Shown here piece after piece: positions 1 to 7,158 of a stretch of DNA of 64,000 nt. The position numbers were made by a program, and so were the translations under genes. Source of the DNA: Flavobacterium praedii (GTDB taxonomy: Bacteria; Bacteroidota; Bacteroidia; Flavobacteriales; Flavobacteriaceae). Position 1 is the stretch's first letter. The number at the start of each line of letters is the position of its first letter. The notes under the pieces were generated by a model. That model did no database searches. It was not told the origin of the DNA and saw only the letters and a program-made list of their open reading frames with translations. Where the stretch lies: NCBI RefSeq assembly GCF_026810365.1, contig NZ_CP113948.1, forward strand, positions 3,937,501-4,001,500. Direction: 5' to 3'.

Positions 1-2
1 AA

Positions 3-683
3 GGTGGATTTGCTCCAACTTTGGCTGGAGGAACAGAGGATGCTTTAGATACTATAAAAAAAGCTGTTGAAATGGCAGGATATACTTTCGGAGACGAAAT
101 TATGATTGCTTTAGATTGTGCTTCTGCGGAATTCTATGTAAATGGTAAATATGATTATTCTAAGTTTGAAGGGCCAACTGGTAAAGTTAGAACATCTGCT
201 GAACAAGTTGAGTATTTGTCAGAACTAGTTTCTAAATATCCAATTATTTCTATCGAAGATGGAATGGATGAAAATGACTGGGATGGTTGGAAAATGTTGA
301 CTGATAAAATCGGTCACAAAGTACAATTAGTAGGTGATGATTTGTTTGTTACTAATGTAAATCGTTTGTCAACAGGTATAGAAAAAGGTATTGCTAATTC
401 TATTTTAGTAAAAGTAAACCAAATTGGTACTTTGTCTGAAACAATTGCAGCAGTAAATATGGCTAAAAATGCTGGTTATACATCTGTAATGTCTCACCGT
501 TCAGGAGAAACTGAAGATTATACTATTGCTGATTTAGCAGTTGCTTTAAACTGTGGGCAAATTAAAACAGGTTCTGCTTCTCGTTCTGATCGTATGGCAA
601 AATACAATCAATTACTAAGAATTGAAGAAGAATTAGGTAATTCAGCTTATTTTCCTGGAAAAAAAGCTTTTAAAATAAAGTAA
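3..683 (+). CDS. eno: Enolase, C-terminal part (cut by window edge)
   Basis: Enolase interconverts 2-phosphoglycerate and phosphoenolpyruvate in glycolysis, in the cytosol. The frame is open from the first in-frame codon (GGFAPT, the conserved loop found mid-protein in enolases), so the true start lies left of the window. Visible family motifs are [11 protein letters not shown] and GDDLFVTN, which carry Mg-binding acidic residues, [11 protein letters not shown] with the catalytic lysine, and SHRSGETED near the active site. The visible 226 residues are roughly the C-terminal half of the usual 430-residue protein. A strong hairpin with a T-run follows, so this is the end of its transcript. The identification is very secure from these motifs. 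Confidence 0.97.
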   Translation, partial: GGFAPTLAGGTEDALDTIKKAVEMAGYTFGDEIMIALDCASAEFYVNGKYDYSKFEGPTGKVRTSAEQVEYLSELVSKYPIISIEDGMDENDWDGWKMLTDKIGHKVQLVGDDLFVTNVNRLSTGIEKGIANSILVKVNQIGTLSETIAAVNMAKNAGYTSVMSHRSGETEDYTIADLAVALNCGQIKTGSASRSDRMAKYNQLLRIEEELGNSAYFPGKKAFKIK

Positions 684-705
684 TTTTAATAGTTTTATAA
701 TAATT

Positions 706-739
706 AAGCCATTCGTCTTTGATGAATGGCTTTTTTTTT
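706..739 (+). terminator. Rho-independent terminator after eno
   Basis: A perfect 9-bp stem, AAGCCATTC (706-714) with GAATGGCTT (724-732), is followed by a run of T. It lies 23 bases after the enolase stop codon. Confidence 0.88.
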
Positions 740-791
740 AATATTTAACAAATTCGATGATCAATTAGTTTTTAAATTAATGGGAATTCCT

Positions 792-799
792 TAGATTTG
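792..799 (+). promoter_or_regulatory. Probable -7 promoter element for gltA (TAGATTTG)
   Basis: TAGATTTG matches the Bacteroidota -7 consensus TAnnTTTG and lies 36 bases upstream of the chosen citrate synthase ATG, after the eno terminator. No clear TTG -33 element is seen at the usual spacing, so the assignment is moderate. Confidence 0.45.
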
Positions 800-835
800 A
801 TAAATTATAAATTAAATTTTATTTCATTAAAAAAT

Positions 836-2110
836 ATGTCAAAAATAGCAATATTAGAAATAGATGGTAATAAGTTTGAGCTTCCAGTAATAATTGGAAG
901 TGAAAATGAAGCTGCCGTTGATATTAGTAAATTACGGGATATGTCTGGTGTGATTACTCTTGATCCTGGTTATAAGAATTCTGGTGCATGTAAAAGTGAA
1001 ATTACCTTTTTGGATGGAGAACTTGGGATTTTACGTTACAGAGGGTATTCAATTGAGGAATTAGCCGAAAAATCACATTTTTTAGAAGTTTCTTATTTAA
1101 TTATTTTTGGAGAATTACCTTCTGCTGAACGATTGGAACAGTTTGAAAATGATATTAGAAAATTCACATTGGTTAGTGAAGAGATGAAGATTATTTTAGA
1201 CGGTTTTCCAAGAACTGCTCACCCAATGGGAGTTTTGTCTGCTTTGACTAGTGCATTGACAGCTTTTAATCCTAAATCTGTAGATGCAGATAATGCAAAA
1301 GACATGTATGATGCAGTTTGTAAAACGATTGCCAAATTCTTAGTTATTGCTACTTGGACATATAGAAAAAGCATGGGGTATCCATTGAATTATTATGATA
1401 ATACAATAGGATATGTTGAAAACTTTATGAATTTAATGTTTAAATTGCCTACGGGGCCTTACACGGCAAATCCTGTTGTTATTGATGCATTAGATAAATT
1501 ATTTATTCTTCATGCTGATCATGAACAAAACTGTTCGACTTCGACGGTAAGGATGGTAGGTTCTTCACACGCTGGACTTTTTGCTTCTATTTCTGCTGGA
1601 GTATCTGCATTATGGGGACCACTTCATGGTGGTGCAAATCAAGCTGTACTTGAGATGTTGGAAGAAATTCATGCTAATGGAGGAGATGCTGATAAGTATT
1701 TGGCAAAAGCAAAAGATAAAAATGATCCTTTTAGATTGATGGGATTTGGTCATAGAGTTTACAAAAACTTTGACCCAAGAGCAAAAATAATCAAAAAAGC
1801 GGCAGATGAAGTGCTTTCAACTTTGGGAGTAAACGATCCTATTTTAGACATTGCAAAAAAATTAGAAGTTGCAGCATTAGAAGATGAGTATTTCAAATCA
1901 AGAAATTTATATCCAAATGTAGATTTTTATTCTGGAATTATTTATAGAGCTTTAGGAATTCCAACAGATATGTTTACTGTATTGTTTGCAATTGGTAGAT
2001 TGCCAGGTTGGATTGCACAATGGAAAGAGATGAGAGAAAATAAAGAACCAATAGGAAGACCAAGACAGATATATACTGGTTATCCTTTAAGAGAATATGT
2101 TAAATCATAA
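836..2110 (+). CDS. gltA: Citrate synthase
   Basis: Condenses oxaloacetate and acetyl-CoA to citrate, the entry step of the TCA cycle. The 424-residue length and sequence fit the type II bacterial enzyme. The catalytic triad is visible: His264 in GPLHGGANQ, His306 in GFGHRVYKNFDPR and Asp363 in VDFYSG, close to the E. coli numbering. An in-frame TTG at 797 would add 13 residues, but the ATG at 836 (MSKIAILEIDGN) matches the normal N-terminus of the family and lies downstream of a TAnnTTTG promoter core that overlaps the TTG. Flanking terminators suggest a monocistronic gene. Confidence 0.97.
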   Translation: MSKIAILEIDGNKFELPVIIGSENEAAVDISKLRDMSGVITLDPGYKNSGACKSEITFLDGELGILRYRGYSIEELAEKSHFLEVSYLIIFGELPSAERLEQFENDIRKFTLVSEEMKIILDGFPRTAHPMGVLSALTSALTAFNPKSVDADNAKDMYDAVCKTIAKFLVIATWTYRKSMGYPLNYYDNTIGYVENFMNLMFKLPTGPYTANPVVIDALDKLFILHADHEQNCSTSTVRMVGSSHAGLFASISAGVSALWGPLHGGANQAVLEMLEEIHANGGDADKYLAKAKDKNDPFRLMGFGHRVYKNFDPRAKIIKKAADEVLSTLGVNDPILDIAKKLEVAALEDEYFKSRNLYPNVDFYSGIIYRALGIPTDMFTVLFAIGRLPGWIAQWKEMRENKEPIGRPRQIYTGYPLREYVKS

Positions 2111-2127
2111 AACTTAAATAGTTTATC

Positions 2128-2160
2128 AAAGCTTCACTTTACGGTGGAGCTTTTTTTTTT
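2128..2160 (+). terminator. Rho-independent terminator after gltA
   Basis: GCTTCAC (2131-2137) pairs with GTGGAGC (2144-2150) with one wobble; flanking A and T residues extend the stem, and at least ten T residues follow. Confidence 0.85.
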
Positions 2161-2184
2161 ATCTTTGGCAAAAGTTTAAAAAAA

Positions 2185-3099
2185 ATGCTAGAATTAAACA
2201 TAAAAAATGAAACTTCAAGATTGAAGGCAGTAGTGTTGGGTTCTGCTATAAATAATGGGCCAACACCGAAAGCTGAAGAAGCTTACGATCCTAAATCTTT
2301 AGAGCATATTTTAGCCAATACATATCCTATTGAAGCAGATATGGTTGTTGAAATGGAGGCTTTTAACTCGGTATTTCAAAAATATGGTGTAACAGTTTTA
2401 CGTCCAGAAATGATTGAAAATTACAATCAAATTTTCACAAGGGATATTGGCTTTGTCATAGATGATATTTTTATTAAATCAAATATTTTACCGGATCGAG
2501 AACGAGAATTAGATGCCATTCAATATGTAATTGATCAAATTGATCCTTCAAAAGTAGTTCGTCCACCGGATGAAGTTCATATTGAAGGTGGAGATGTTAT
2601 GCTTTGGAATGATTATATTTTTGTAGGAACATACAAAGGCAGTGATTATGCGAGTTATGTTACTGCAAGAACCAATTGGCAAGGAGTTGATTTTTTAAAA
2701 GAGCTATTCCCAAATAAAATTGTCAAAGAATTTGATTTGGTGAAATCAAAAATAGAAGCTCGTGATAATGCTTTGCATTTGGATTGCTGTTTTCAACCAG
2801 TTGGAAAAGATAAAGGTATTATTTATAAAAGTGGATTTAGAGAAGAAGCAGATTATATGTTTTTGGTAGATCTTTTTGGAAAAGAAAATTTATTCCATAT
2901 TACACGAGACGAAATGTATAATATGAACTCGAATGTGTTTTCTATTGATACAAATATTGTTGTTTCTGAAAAGAATTTTACAAGATTAAATAATTGGCTG
3001 CGATCAAATGGTTTTGTAGTAGAAGAGATTCCATATTCTGAAATTGCTAAGCAAGAAGGTTTGCTCCGTTGTTCTACTTTGCCATTAATAAGAGATTAA
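2185..3099 (+). CDS. Dimethylarginine dimethylaminohydrolase / amidinotransferase-family protein
   Basis: A 304-residue member of the guanidino-group-modifying superfamily (pentein fold: arginine deiminase, DDAH, amidinotransferase), presumably cytosolic. FTRDIGFVID resembles the substrate-binding acidic motif, HIEGGDV the central His/Glu motif, NALHLDCCF carries the catalytic histidine (His198), and LLRCSTLPL near the C-terminus carries the nucleophilic cysteine (Cys296). The substrate cannot be read from sequence: arginine, methylarginine or another guanidino compound is possible. A second superfamily member follows 79 bases downstream, separated only by an AT-rich heptameric stretch, so the two may work on linked steps of arginine or citrulline catabolism. 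Confidence 0.8.
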   Translation: MLELNIKNETSRLKAVVLGSAINNGPTPKAEEAYDPKSLEHILANTYPIEADMVVEMEAFNSVFQKYGVTVLRPEMIENYNQIFTRDIGFVIDDIFIKSNILPDRERELDAIQYVIDQIDPSKVVRPPDEVHIEGGDVMLWNDYIFVGTYKGSDYASYVTARTNWQGVDFLKELFPNKIVKEFDLVKSKIEARDNALHLDCCFQPVGKDKGIIYKSGFREEADYMFLVDLFGKENLFHITRDEMYNMNSNVFSIDTNIVVSEKNFTRLNNWLRSNGFVVEEIPYSEIAKQEGLLRCSTLPLIRD

Positions 3100-3108
3100 A
3101 ATTTTTGT

Positions 3109-3171
3109 TTTAGGTTTAAAGTCTTAATTCTTGAGCTTTAAACTTTAAATCTGAAACTTTTAACTTAAAAA
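3109..3171 (+). repeat. Short degenerate heptameric array (TTTAAAC-like units)
   Basis: About nine 7-bp units of the form TTTAAAC, TTTAAAT, CTGAAAC and TTTTAAC fill the gap between the two guanidino-hydrolase genes and end a few bases before the ATG of the second. This is the most degenerate member of the window-wide heptamer family. Confidence 0.5.
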
Positions 3172-3178
3172 AAATAAC

Positions 3179-4114
3179 ATGAAACAAACAACAAACTCCA
3201 TTTTGATGATTCGGCCAGTAGCATTCCGTATGAATGAGCAAACGGCAGTAAATAATTATTATCAAAAAGTTTTAGATGGTCTTATGCCAGCCACTGTAAA
3301 TGCAAAAGCGCAACAGGAATTTGATGTTTTTGTTGAAAAGCTTCGAGCAGTTGGTGTTGATGTAACTGTAGTTGATGATCGAGAAAATTCGGATACACCA
3401 GACAGTATTTTTCCTAATAATTGGATTTCATTTCATGAGAATGGAGACGTAGCTCTATATCCTATGTTTGCAGAGAATCGCCGACTAGAGCGACGTGAAG
3501 ATATTTTAGACATTTTGGAAGAGAAAGGGTTTGTGATCGAAAATATTATGGATTATACTTCTGCGGAAGAAGATGGTTTTTTCTTAGAAGGAACAGGAAG
3601 TGTAGTACTAGATAGAGAAAATGGTAAAGCTTATTGTGCACTATCCCCTCGAGCCGATGAAGAATTGTTTATTGAATTTTGTGAAGACTTTGAATTTACT
3701 CCTGTAATTTTTGAGGCTTTTCAAACGGTTGATAAGGAACGAAAACTGATTTACCATACTAATGTGATGATGTGTTTGGGCGAAACATTTGCTGTTATTT
3801 GTGCTGATTGTATTGACGACAAAAAAGAACGAAAAATGGTTTTGGACAGTCTAAAAGGAGATGAAAAAGAAGTGATTCTTATTACCGAAGATCAAGTAAA
3901 TAATTTTGCTGGAAATATGCTTGAAGTCAAAGGAACTGACGAAAGAAGGTATCTAGTAATGAGTGCATCTGCTCATCAAAGTTTGACTAAAAAACAAATC
4001 GCTCAATTAGAAGAGCATGTAACAATTTTAAGTTCAAGTCTTGATACTATTGAGGCATGTGGTGGAGGAAGTGCTCGCTGTATGATGGCAGAGATTTTCT
4101 TACCGAGAGAATAA
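3179..4114 (+). CDS. ctlX: Citrulline utilization hydrolase CtlX-like protein
   Basis: A 311-residue guanidino-modifying (pentein) superfamily protein whose best match by eye is CtlX, the citrulline utilization hydrolase known from Bacteroidota. Visible motifs are MIRPVAFRMNEQT at the N-terminus, DSIFPNNWIS, FFLEGTGSVVLDR, the catalytic His193 in IYHTNVMM and the nucleophile Cys301 in GGGSARCMMAE. It would act in the cytosol on citrulline or a related ureido or guanidino compound; the exact substrate is inferred from family naming only. It probably shares a transcript with the preceding DDAH-like gene. A perfect 13-bp terminator stem follows. Confidence 0.8.
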   Translation: MKQTTNSILMIRPVAFRMNEQTAVNNYYQKVLDGLMPATVNAKAQQEFDVFVEKLRAVGVDVTVVDDRENSDTPDSIFPNNWISFHENGDVALYPMFAENRRLERREDILDILEEKGFVIENIMDYTSAEEDGFFLEGTGSVVLDRENGKAYCALSPRADEELFIEFCEDFEFTPVIFEAFQTVDKERKLIYHTNVMMCLGETFAVICADCIDDKKERKMVLDSLKGDEKEVILITEDQVNNFAGNMLEVKGTDERRYLVMSASAHQSLTKKQIAQLEEHVTILSSSLDTIEACGGGSARCMMAEIFLPRE

Positions 4115-4133
4115 AAAATTGATCCTAAAGAAT

Positions 4134-4179
4134 AATCCAAATTCCAAATGTTATATAACCTGGAATTTGGATTTTTTTG
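4134..4179. terminator. Strong hairpin terminator between convergent genes
   Basis: AATCCAAATTCCA (4134-4146) pairs perfectly over 13 bp with TGGAATTTGGATT (4161-4173) and is followed by a T-rich run on the plus strand. It separates ctlX from the convergent marC-like gene and may serve both directions. Confidence 0.85.
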
Positions 4180-4192
4180 TTTTTTAATAACA

Positions 4193-4819
4193 TCAAAAAT
4201 TTCCTTTGATAATATTGATAAGTGCACTAACGATGTATTGAATTCCAATTGCAATTACTATAAAACCAACAATTCTAGATATGGCTACGATACCAGAAGC
4301 CCCTAGTATTTGCGCCAAAAAGTTTGCACTCCTAAGAATAATAAAAATAGCAATTGCAATAGCTAATATTGCACACGAAGCAATAATTAGTTCATTGGTT
4401 TCATGGTGTTCCTGATAAAAAGCAATTAATAAAGATATTGATCCTGGTCCAGCAAGCATTGGCATTGCCAAAGGTGTTAATGCAATGTCATTTCGTTGTT
4501 GGGCATCTGATTCTATTTTTTTGTTGATACCTCGTTTTTTGTTGAACTTTCCAGACAATAGGGAGAATCCAGAACTAACAATAATCAATCCACCTGCAAT
4601 TCGAAGTGAATCTATATTAATCCCAAAAAAACTAAGTACATATTTACCGGCAAAAAAAGAGATTATGAGGATAAGAAATACATTTATGGCAGTCCATAAT
4701 GAAATTCTAGAACACTCTTTTTTGGAATCACTACTTGTTAATCCAACAAAAATTGGAACTGTTCCGATGGGATTTAGTACAGAAAATAATGCAGCAAATA
4801 GGTAAATAAACAAATCCAT
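4193..4819 (-). CDS. MarC-family integral membrane protein
   Basis: A 208-residue inner-membrane protein of the MarC (UPF0056) family. About six hydrophobic helices are visible: residues 1-23, 40-60, 70-90, 115-133, 143-163 and 180-203. The family signatures LNPIGTVPIFVGLT near the N-terminus and PLAMPMLAGPGSIS mid-protein are present. Despite the name, MarC is not established as a drug-resistance protein and its transport role is unknown. It is the only clear minus-strand gene in the window. A TACTTTTA sequence on the minus strand (plus 4838-4845) just upstream resembles the -7 promoter core. Unrelated to the flanking genes. Confidence 0.9.
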   Translation of the reverse strand: MDLFIYLFAALFSVLNPIGTVPIFVGLTSSDSKKECSRISLWTAINVFLILIISFFAGKYVLSFFGINIDSLRIAGGLIIVSSGFSLLSGKFNKKRGINKKIESDAQQRNDIALTPLAMPMLAGPGSISLLIAFYQEHHETNELIIASCAILAIAIAIFIILRSANFLAQILGASGIVAISRIVGFIVIAIGIQYIVSALINIIKGNF

Positions 4820-5005
4820 TAATTTTTATTTTTACTGTAAAAGTAAACATTTTATAAGAACTTAAATTACCTATTTGTTAGGATTTCGTTCACTTATTGT
4901 CATTTTATTCACAAATCCATAAAAATATTTATTTTGAGGTGGAATTATAATCAAAAATGCAAAGGGTATGTTCTAATAAATAGCAAGTGCTAAATCCATT
5001 TTGAT

Positions 5006-5013
5006 TACTTTTG
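5006..5013 (+). promoter_or_regulatory. Probable -7 promoter element (TACTTTTG)
   Basis: A perfect TAnnTTTG match lies 20 bases before the ATG of the CoA-binding gene, implying a leader of only about 14 nt. No convincing -33 TTG was found. Confidence 0.5.
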
Positions 5014-5032
5014 TAACTTATATTGATTTAAA

Positions 5033-5401
5033 ATGATAAAAAATAAAAAAACATTAGTTATTGGAGCGACTACAAAACCAGAAAGAGCTGCTTTTAAAGC
5101 TATTGAAATGCTTGTAGCAAAAGGAAATTCCGTTCTTGCTTTGGGTCAAAATACTGGAGAAATTGCAGGGATTAAGATAAATACTAAAGCAATTCCGGTA
5201 AAAAACATTGATACCATCTCTTTGTATATCAATTCTTCCCGTCAAAAAGAGTACTACAATTATATAATTGAAGCTAAACCTAAACGAGTCTTGTTTAATC
5301 CAGGAACCGAAAATTCTCAGTTTTACCAATTGTTAGAATTGAATAATATCAAGTATGAAGTAGCGTGTACTTTGGTTTTACTCACTTTAAATAAGTATTA
5401 A
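5033..5401 (+). CDS. CoA-binding domain protein
   Basis: A 122-residue single-domain protein of the CoA_binding_2 family (Rossmann-like fold related to the N-terminus of succinyl-CoA ligase alpha). The N-terminus KKTLVIGATTKPERAAFKAIEML has the nucleotide-binding beta-alpha turn, and KPKRVLFNPGTEN matches the conserved NPGTEN segment. The length matches stand-alone family members. The cellular role is not established; CoA or nucleotide binding is inferred from the fold. It appears to be a single-gene unit with its own promoter core upstream and a repeat-like hairpin region downstream. Confidence 0.85.
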   Translation: MIKNKKTLVIGATTKPERAAFKAIEMLVAKGNSVLALGQNTGEIAGIKINTKAIPVKNIDTISLYINSSRQKEYYNYIIEAKPKRVLFNPGTENSQFYQLLELNNIKYEVACTLVLLTLNKY

Positions 5402-5420
5402 TTTTATTAGGATCTATTTC

Positions 5421-5510
5421 CAGCTGTACACTATATCTTTTTTGGCCTCTAAAAAAAAAGAGCCCAAAAAAGGATGCCGTTTCCATCTGGGATAAGCTAC
5501 TTGGAAGTGA
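5421..5510. repeat. Palindromic intergenic element, probably a decayed repeat
   Basis: The centre is an inverted repeat: CTTTTTTGGCCTCT (5437-5450) pairs with AGAGCCCAAAAAAG (5459-5472) with one mismatch. The flanks (CAGCTGTACACTATATC and GGATGCCGTTTCCATC) read like an intergenic repeat that I recall from Flavobacterium genomes; that resemblance is from memory. The rest of 5402-5662 shows no gene. Confidence 0.5.
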
Positions 5511-5649
5511 TGTTTTTTAGATTGAAATAATAATGATTTTTTGGCAACTTTTAGAATTGGCATAAACTCAAAATAGATTTAAAAAAAAACAGGTTGTCTT
5601 GTAAGTTAAAATAGATTTAATTTTCTAAAAAGCAGTTTGTCGAATTGCT

Positions 5650-5657
5650 TACTTTTG
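5650..5657 (+). promoter_or_regulatory. Probable -7 promoter element of recR (TACTTTTG)
   Basis: A perfect TAnnTTTG match ends five bases before the chosen recR ATG at 5663. Transcription would start at or within a base or two of the start codon, giving a leaderless or near-leaderless mRNA. Confidence 0.5.
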
Positions 5658-5662
5658 TAAAT

Positions 5663-6283
5663 ATGGAATTTTCTTCAAAATTAATTGAAAAAGCAGTTAA
5701 TGAAATGGCTCAATTACCAGGAATTGGTAAAAGAACCGCTTTGAGATTGGTCTTGCATTTATTAAAACAACCCAAAGATCAAGCTGTTTTTTTAGCACAA
5801 GCTTTGGTTACCATGCGAGAAGAAATAAAGTATTGTAAAAGTTGTCATAATATTTCGGATAGTGAAATTTGTGAAATTTGTGCCAATGCTAATAGGAATC
5901 ATCAAATTATCTGTGTTGTAGAGGATATTCGTGATGTAATGGCAATTGAAAATACAGGACAATTTAAAGGAATTTACCATGTTTTGGGGGGCAAAATTTC
6001 TCCAATAGATGGCGTAGGTCCCAGTCAACTGACTATTTCTACATTGGTAGAAAAAGCTAAGTTAGGTCAAGTAAGTGAAATTATATTTGCTTTAAGCTCT
6101 ACAATGGAAGGGGATACTACCAATTTTTATATTTACAAACAAATATCCGATTTGAAAATAATTGTTTCAACAATTGCAAGAGGTATTGCTGTTGGAGACG
6201 AATTGGAGTATGCAGACGAAGTTACACTTGGGAGAAGTATACTACAAAGAGTTCCATTTGAGAAATCATTGAAAATTAATTGA
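5663..6283 (+). CDS. recR: Recombination mediator protein RecR
   Basis: RecR works with RecO (and RecF) to load RecA on SSB-coated single-stranded DNA during gap repair. The 206-residue protein has the N-terminal helix-hairpin-helix ([20 protein letters not shown]), a four-cysteine zinc finger (Cys58, Cys61, Cys70, Cys73), a Toprim domain ([14 protein letters not shown] onward) and the C-terminal Walker-B-like region ending with [16 protein letters not shown]. An in-frame TTG at 5645 would add six residues, but it sits inside the promoter core and the [11 protein letters not shown] start matches the family. It is followed by a weak terminator, so it is probably not co-transcribed with the polysaccharide locus. 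Confidence 0.96.
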   Translation: MEFSSKLIEKAVNEMAQLPGIGKRTALRLVLHLLKQPKDQAVFLAQALVTMREEIKYCKSCHNISDSEICEICANANRNHQIICVVEDIRDVMAIENTGQFKGIYHVLGGKISPIDGVGPSQLTISTLVEKAKLGQVSEIIFALSSTMEGDTTNFYIYKQISDLKIIVSTIARGIAVGDELEYADEVTLGRSILQRVPFEKSLKIN

Positions 6284-6285
6284 TC

Positions 6286-6309
6286 AGCTAGTTGAGAATC
6301 TAGCTTTTT
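6286..6309 (+). terminator. Weak hairpin terminator after recR
   Basis: AGCTAG (6286-6291) pairs with CTAGCT (6300-6305), followed by four more T residues. The stem is short, so termination may be partial. Confidence 0.5.
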
Positions 6310-6327
6310 AAATCGTAAGCGAAAAAC

Positions 6328-6335
6328 TATCTTTG
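6328..6335 (+). promoter_or_regulatory. Probable -7 promoter element of the first export operon (TATCTTTG)
   Basis: TATCTTTG fits TAnnTTTG and lies 17 bases upstream of the ATG at 6353. It marks a likely left boundary of the polysaccharide locus. No good -33 element is visible. Confidence 0.45.
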
Positions 6336-6352
6336 CTATCAAAATTATACTA

Positions 6353-7144
6353 ATGAACAAACGTTTAGCCTTTATATTTTTAATTTTCAGTGTTGTATTT
6401 ACATCTTGTATTCCTGTAAAAGATTTGGTTTATCTTCAAAAAAAAGGTAATTCGTCTAGCGAGGATCCAATTACAATGGTAGAATCTAAACCTTATCGTT
6501 TGCAAACCCATGATGTGTTAAGTGTCACTATCAAAGCATCGGATCCCAAATTGGTCACTATATTTAATCCAACGGTCAGTGGAACTGAATCGGAACAATC
6601 AGAATCAGGTTTGTATTTTAATGGCTTTACCGTTGATGATCATGGCAATATACGAATTCCAGTATTGGGAGAAATGAATGTAATGGGATTTACGCTAGAG
6701 GAAGTTCGTGTTAGTATCGAAAAACAATTATTAGCTGAATATTTTAAGGATAACGCAAGTATTTTTGTTGTGGTAAAATTAGCGGGCTTTCGATATACAA
6801 TCAATGGAGAAGTTGGAAGTACAGGAACAAAGACTTTATTTCAAGAAAAAGTAAATGTTATGGAGGCTATTGCCAATGCAGGTGATATAACAACTACTGG
6901 AGATAGAAAGGCAGTAACTATCATTAGACAAACACCAAATGGGACCGAGATGAAAGACTTAGATCTTACCAATATTAATGTGATGAATTCGCCTTATTAT
7001 TTCTTGCAACCCAATGATTACATTTATGTCAAACCACTGAAGCAAAAAACGTGGGGAACTGGAAGTACCGGAATTCAATCATTGACAACCATAATTACAT
7101 TGTTGTCCTTATTTACAACAACTTATTTGTTGCTTAAAAATTAA
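6353..7144 (+). CDS. Wza-like polysaccharide export outer-membrane lipoprotein
   Basis: A 263-residue protein of the polysaccharide export (Wza/BexD-like) family, predicted to form the outer-membrane exit channel for capsule or EPS. A hydrophobic signal peptide ends in FTSC with a lipidatable Cys19. The Poly_export domain spans about residues 45-145 (LQTHDVLSVTIKASDP, NIRIPVLGEMNVMGFT) and one SLBB domain about 148-230 (FRYTINGEVGSTGT). A C-terminal hydrophobic helix (about 243-260, TTIITLLSLFTTTYLLL) is present. Only 14 bases separate it from the Wzc-like kinase gene, the usual partner. Confidence 0.93.
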   Translation: MNKRLAFIFLIFSVVFTSCIPVKDLVYLQKKGNSSSEDPITMVESKPYRLQTHDVLSVTIKASDPKLVTIFNPTVSGTESEQSESGLYFNGFTVDDHGNIRIPVLGEMNVMGFTLEEVRVSIEKQLLAEYFKDNASIFVVVKLAGFRYTINGEVGSTGTKTLFQEKVNVMEAIANAGDITTTGDRKAVTIIRQTPNGTEMKDLDLTNINVMNSPYYFLQPNDYIYVKPLKQKTWGTGSTGIQSLTTIITLLSLFTTTYLLLKN

Positions 7145-7158
7145 AACTATTTCAAAAG

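Noticed and set aside
4485..4805. Plus-strand 106-codon frame inside the marC-like gene
   Set aside because: Antisense to a clear membrane-protein gene with family motifs; no independent support.
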